This document shows, in pieces, positions 13,600 through 15,589 of a stretch of DNA of 15,589 nt (position 1 is its first letter; each line of letters begins with the position of its first letter). The notes under the pieces were generated by a model that ran no database searches, had not been told where the DNA came from, and saw nothing but the letters and a program-made list of their open reading frames with translations. A program made the position numbers and the translations under genes. The DNA comes from Pseudomonadota bacterium (lineage in GTDB: Bacteria > Pseudomonadota > Alphaproteobacteria > Micavibrionales > Micavibrionaceae): positions 1 through 15,589 of the forward strand of contig JACQIJ010000127.1 in the NCBI GenBank assembly GCA_016198545.1. The letters are read 5' to 3'.

Positions 13600-14745
13600 A
13601 TGTCATTGCTTAAAAGCGTGAAAGCGAAAACGGCTGGCGATGCCGAAAGGCTGGCGTGGCTGCGGCTGATCCGCGCTGAAAATGTCGGCCCGGTTAGCTT
13701 TTACCGGCTGGTCGAGGCTTACGGTTCGGCGTTGAAGGCGCTGGAGAGGATTCCTGCGCTGGCCGCGCGCGGCGGGCGCAGCAAGCCTTTGGCCATTCCG
13801 TCCGCCGATGTGATCGAAAAGGAATATGGGGCGCTGCGCAGGATAGGCGGGGATATCGTCACCGCCGCCGACGAACATTACCCGCTGGCGCTGTCCGCGC
13901 TCGACGATGCGCCGCCGGTTTTGTCTTATATCGGCAATTCCGCCCTGATGAACAAATCCTGCATTGCCATGGTCGGCGCGCGTAATGCGTCGCTGAATGG
14001 CAAAAAATTCGCAGAGAAAATCGCACGCGATCTGGGCAGGGCGGAGCAGATCATCGTCTCCGGCCTCGCGCGTGGCATCGATACGGCGGCGCATACCGGC
14101 GCGCTCGATACCGGAACGATCGCCGTGGTTGCGGGCGGCATCGATGTCGTCTACCCGCCGGAAAACCAGAAATTATACGAGGCGATCCGGGAACGCGGTC
14201 TGATCGTTGCCGAAAGCCCGCTGGGCCAGCAGCCCTTCGCACAAAGCTTCCCGCGCCGCAACCGCATTGTTTCAGGTTTATCGGCGGGCGTTGTCGTGGT
14301 AGAGGCGACGATGCGTTCCGGCTCCCTTATCACCGCGCGGCTCGCGGGCGAACAGGGGCGCGATGTGTTTGCCGTGCCCGGCCACCCGATGGATCCTCGC
14401 GCGGAAGGGCCGAACCATTTGATACGCGAGGGCGCGCAGTTGATCCGCGGCGCGGACGACATCCTCGAACATTTATTGAGCTTCAACCGCACGAAGGGTT
14501 TTGCCGATTCGGCGGCGAATGATTTCAGCGTTCCAGTCGTGACCGGCGATGACGACCCGCAGATGTTTGATGAGGCGCGGGAAGCAGTGCTTTCCGTCCT
14601 GTCCGCGACGCCGGTTTCAATCGATGATCTGATCCGCGACGGCGGCTTGACCGTTGCCCTTGCCCAGACCGTTCTGCTGGAACTCGAGCTTGCGGGACGC
14701 ATCCAGCGCCTGCCGGGAAACCGGGTGGCGCTGGTGGTGGAGTAA
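13600..14745 (+). CDS. dprA: DNA-processing protein DprA
   Basis: 381 residues. DprA binds incoming single-stranded DNA and loads RecA during natural transformation. An N-terminal helix-hairpin-helix region (about 14-60; LIRAENVGPVSFYRLVEAYG) precedes the extended Rossmann fold (about 100-300): MVGARNASLNGKKFAEKIA, SGLARGIDTAAHTGALDTGT, AVVAGGIDVVYPPEN, SFPRRNRIVSGLSAGVVVVE and SGSLITARLAGEQGRDVFAV, all hallmark segments. A winged-helix (DML1-type) C-terminus (about 325-381) is present, so the protein is full length. Since type IV pilus-like machines often import DNA, an intact dprA in the same window as a pilus operon is worth noting, but dprA is near-universal and lies here by conserved order. 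The ribosome-binding site is weak. It converges with the next gene, 2 bases between stops. Confidence 0.95.
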   Translation: MSLLKSVKAKTAGDAERLAWLRLIRAENVGPVSFYRLVEAYGSALKALERIPALAARGGRSKPLAIPSADVIEKEYGALRRIGGDIVTAADEHYPLALSALDDAPPVLSYIGNSALMNKSCIAMVGARNASLNGKKFAEKIARDLGRAEQIIVSGLARGIDTAAHTGALDTGTIAVVAGGIDVVYPPENQKLYEAIRERGLIVAESPLGQQPFAQSFPRRNRIVSGLSAGVVVVEATMRSGSLITARLAGEQGRDVFAVPGHPMDPRAEGPNHLIREGAQLIRGADDILEHLLSFNRTKGFADSAANDFSVPVVTGDDDPQMFDEAREAVLSVLSATPVSIDDLIRDGGLTVALAQTVLLELELAGRIQRLPGNRVALVVE

Positions 14746-14747
14746 TC

Positions 14748-15589
14748 TCATAGCCCGGGTTTTGCTGTCATTGCGGGAACGTATTTTTGAGGTATTTGCA
14801 GGGCGTTGTCAGAATTCTCCCGGTCGAGTCCCGGTATTGCGACGGTCGCATTTCCGATCTCCAAGTCCTTCACAGCGCGAAGCTGTTCGCCTTCCAATCC
14901 GCGCTTGTGCGCTTCATTCGGTGCTGTGATTTCTTCAAGGTGTTCCTGTATGCGTCTCCGGTGGTTGGGATCGATACCTAGGTCGTTGCCGCCCCTGTCC
15001 CTGGTTTTTCTCCAAACCAGCGTCGGCTGTTCGGTATTCATAGTGGGGTCGTGTATATAAACCCAACTCAGAGATAGATCGGAAATCAGCGTGGGGCTAA
15101 AGCCCTTGGCAGCGGCCCCGACACTCGTTTCAAGAGCACAATAATACGATACCTGCCCCATGATCAGTGTATCGGTAACGCCCATCCTGTGGAGATGATC
15201 TGCAAGCGTTGGGTTGTTTCCAAACAACCTTCTGTATTCGGCATCAGCATCGTCTTTTCCGATAGTTCGGAATTGGGCTGAGTAGTTATCTCGTTCCTCT
15301 TCGAAAACCACGCCTGCTTGCAGCAACAGATCTTTCTGATGGGCAGCGCGGGAGGAGTGTTCAATGTCTCCTGGCTCGGTAAAGGCGTCCATAAAGGATT
15401 TTTGAAAGATTGGTTCGTTCTGCCGGGGGCCGTGTTGTTTCATAAACTCGGAAAAAATTTCAGAGTTGTCGTTCTGTGATTCGATGCCATTGAATCCCAT
15501 AGTGAGGAGTTCGGTGTTGCTTCTCGCATTGCTGGATGCGCTAGATTCGGGAATCCATGCCTTGTTTCCTTTTCCGGACGTATCGGATG
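14748..15589 (-). CDS. Isochorismatase-like cysteine hydrolase, partial at window edge
   Basis: The reading frame is open from the window end to TGA at 14748-14750; an internal ATG at 15500 is probably not the true start because coding-like sequence continues upstream with no stop. Numbered from that ATG, IFQKSFMDAF (31-40) gives the expected catalytic Lys (K34), and GVTDTLIMGQVSYYC (107-121) with LETSVGAAAKGFSPTLISDL gives the nucleophile Cys121 of the isochorismatase/nicotinamidase fold. The catalytic Asp that normally precedes both should lie beyond the edge. Between Lys and Cys about 87 residues occur, roughly twice the usual distance, so an insertion (about 41-95) is present, and about 100 residues follow the core. 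The substrate cannot be predicted. It sits where topA often follows dprA. Confidence 0.6.
   Translation of the reverse strand, partial: SDTSGKGNKAWIPESSASSNARSNTELLTMGFNGIESQNDNSEIFSEFMKQHGPRQNEPIFQKSFMDAFTEPGDIEHSSRAAHQKDLLLQAGVVFEEERDNYSAQFRTIGKDDADAEYRRLFGNNPTLADHLHRMGVTDTLIMGQVSYYCALETSVGAAAKGFSPTLISDLSLSWVYIHDPTMNTEQPTLVWRKTRDRGGNDLGIDPNHRRRIQEHLEEITAPNEAHKRGLEGEQLRAVKDLEIGNATVAIPGLDRENSDNALQIPQKYVPAMTAKPGL

Noticed and set aside
1..15589. CRISPR array, tRNA, rRNA, insertion sequence or prophage genes
   Set aside because: No regularly spaced repeats, no tRNA-like or rRNA-like stretches, and no transposase or integrase motifs were seen; absence by eye is not proof for small RNAs.

Overview
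The window looks like chromosomal DNA of a Gram-negative alphaproteobacterium, possibly a Micavibrio- or Rhodospirillales-like lineage. This rests on the style of the housekeeping proteins (PyrB, PlsY, DprA, CaiB/BaiF), an ELM1-family (DUF1022) gene, and dense, often overlapping genes with moderately high GC. The taxon is an inference from protein style and was not tested by a search.

Left half (about 20-8734, all minus strand, transcribed right to left): a type IVb pilus / type II secretion-like assembly operon. In transcription order it encodes a receiver-only response regulator, a lipoprotein secretin (PilN/GspD type), a periplasmic protein with three cysteine-paired Ig-like repeats and a C-terminal GspC/PilP HR-like domain, a PilB/PilQ/GspE ATPase, a PilR/GspF/PilC platform protein, two inner-membrane bitopic proteins placed like GspL/GspM or PilO/PilP, and a short pilin-like protein. 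Several junctions are overlaps or gaps of a few bases. Two of the genes start at TTG with good Shine-Dalgarno sequences. Together the products would span both membranes: secretin in the outer membrane, the repeat protein as periplasmic connector, the two bitopic proteins and GspF in the inner membrane, and the ATPase in the cytoplasm.

Middle (8795-10708): a divergent intergenic region carries a small palindrome and a 24-codon leader-like ORF. It is followed on the plus strand by a stand-alone A24 prepilin peptidase, the expected processing enzyme for pilins, and by a class III CoA-transferase that overlaps it by 4 bases.

Right half (10716-15589): pyrB, with a perfect TATAAT that argues for a start inside the longest ORF; a minus-strand ELM1-family gene broken by one base in a run of seven A/T; plsY; dprA; and a partial minus-strand isochorismatase-like cysteine hydrolase running off the window end. 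In many alphaproteobacteria pyrB-pyrC-plsY-dprA-topA are neighbours. Here the ELM1-like gene lies in the pyrC position and the hydrolase in the topA position.

The best leads are the Ig-repeat/HR fusion protein beside the secretin, the receiver protein coupled to the secretin, the ELM1-family frameshift, the pilin that stops early in a frame that seems to continue, and the leader ORF ahead of the prepilin peptidase.
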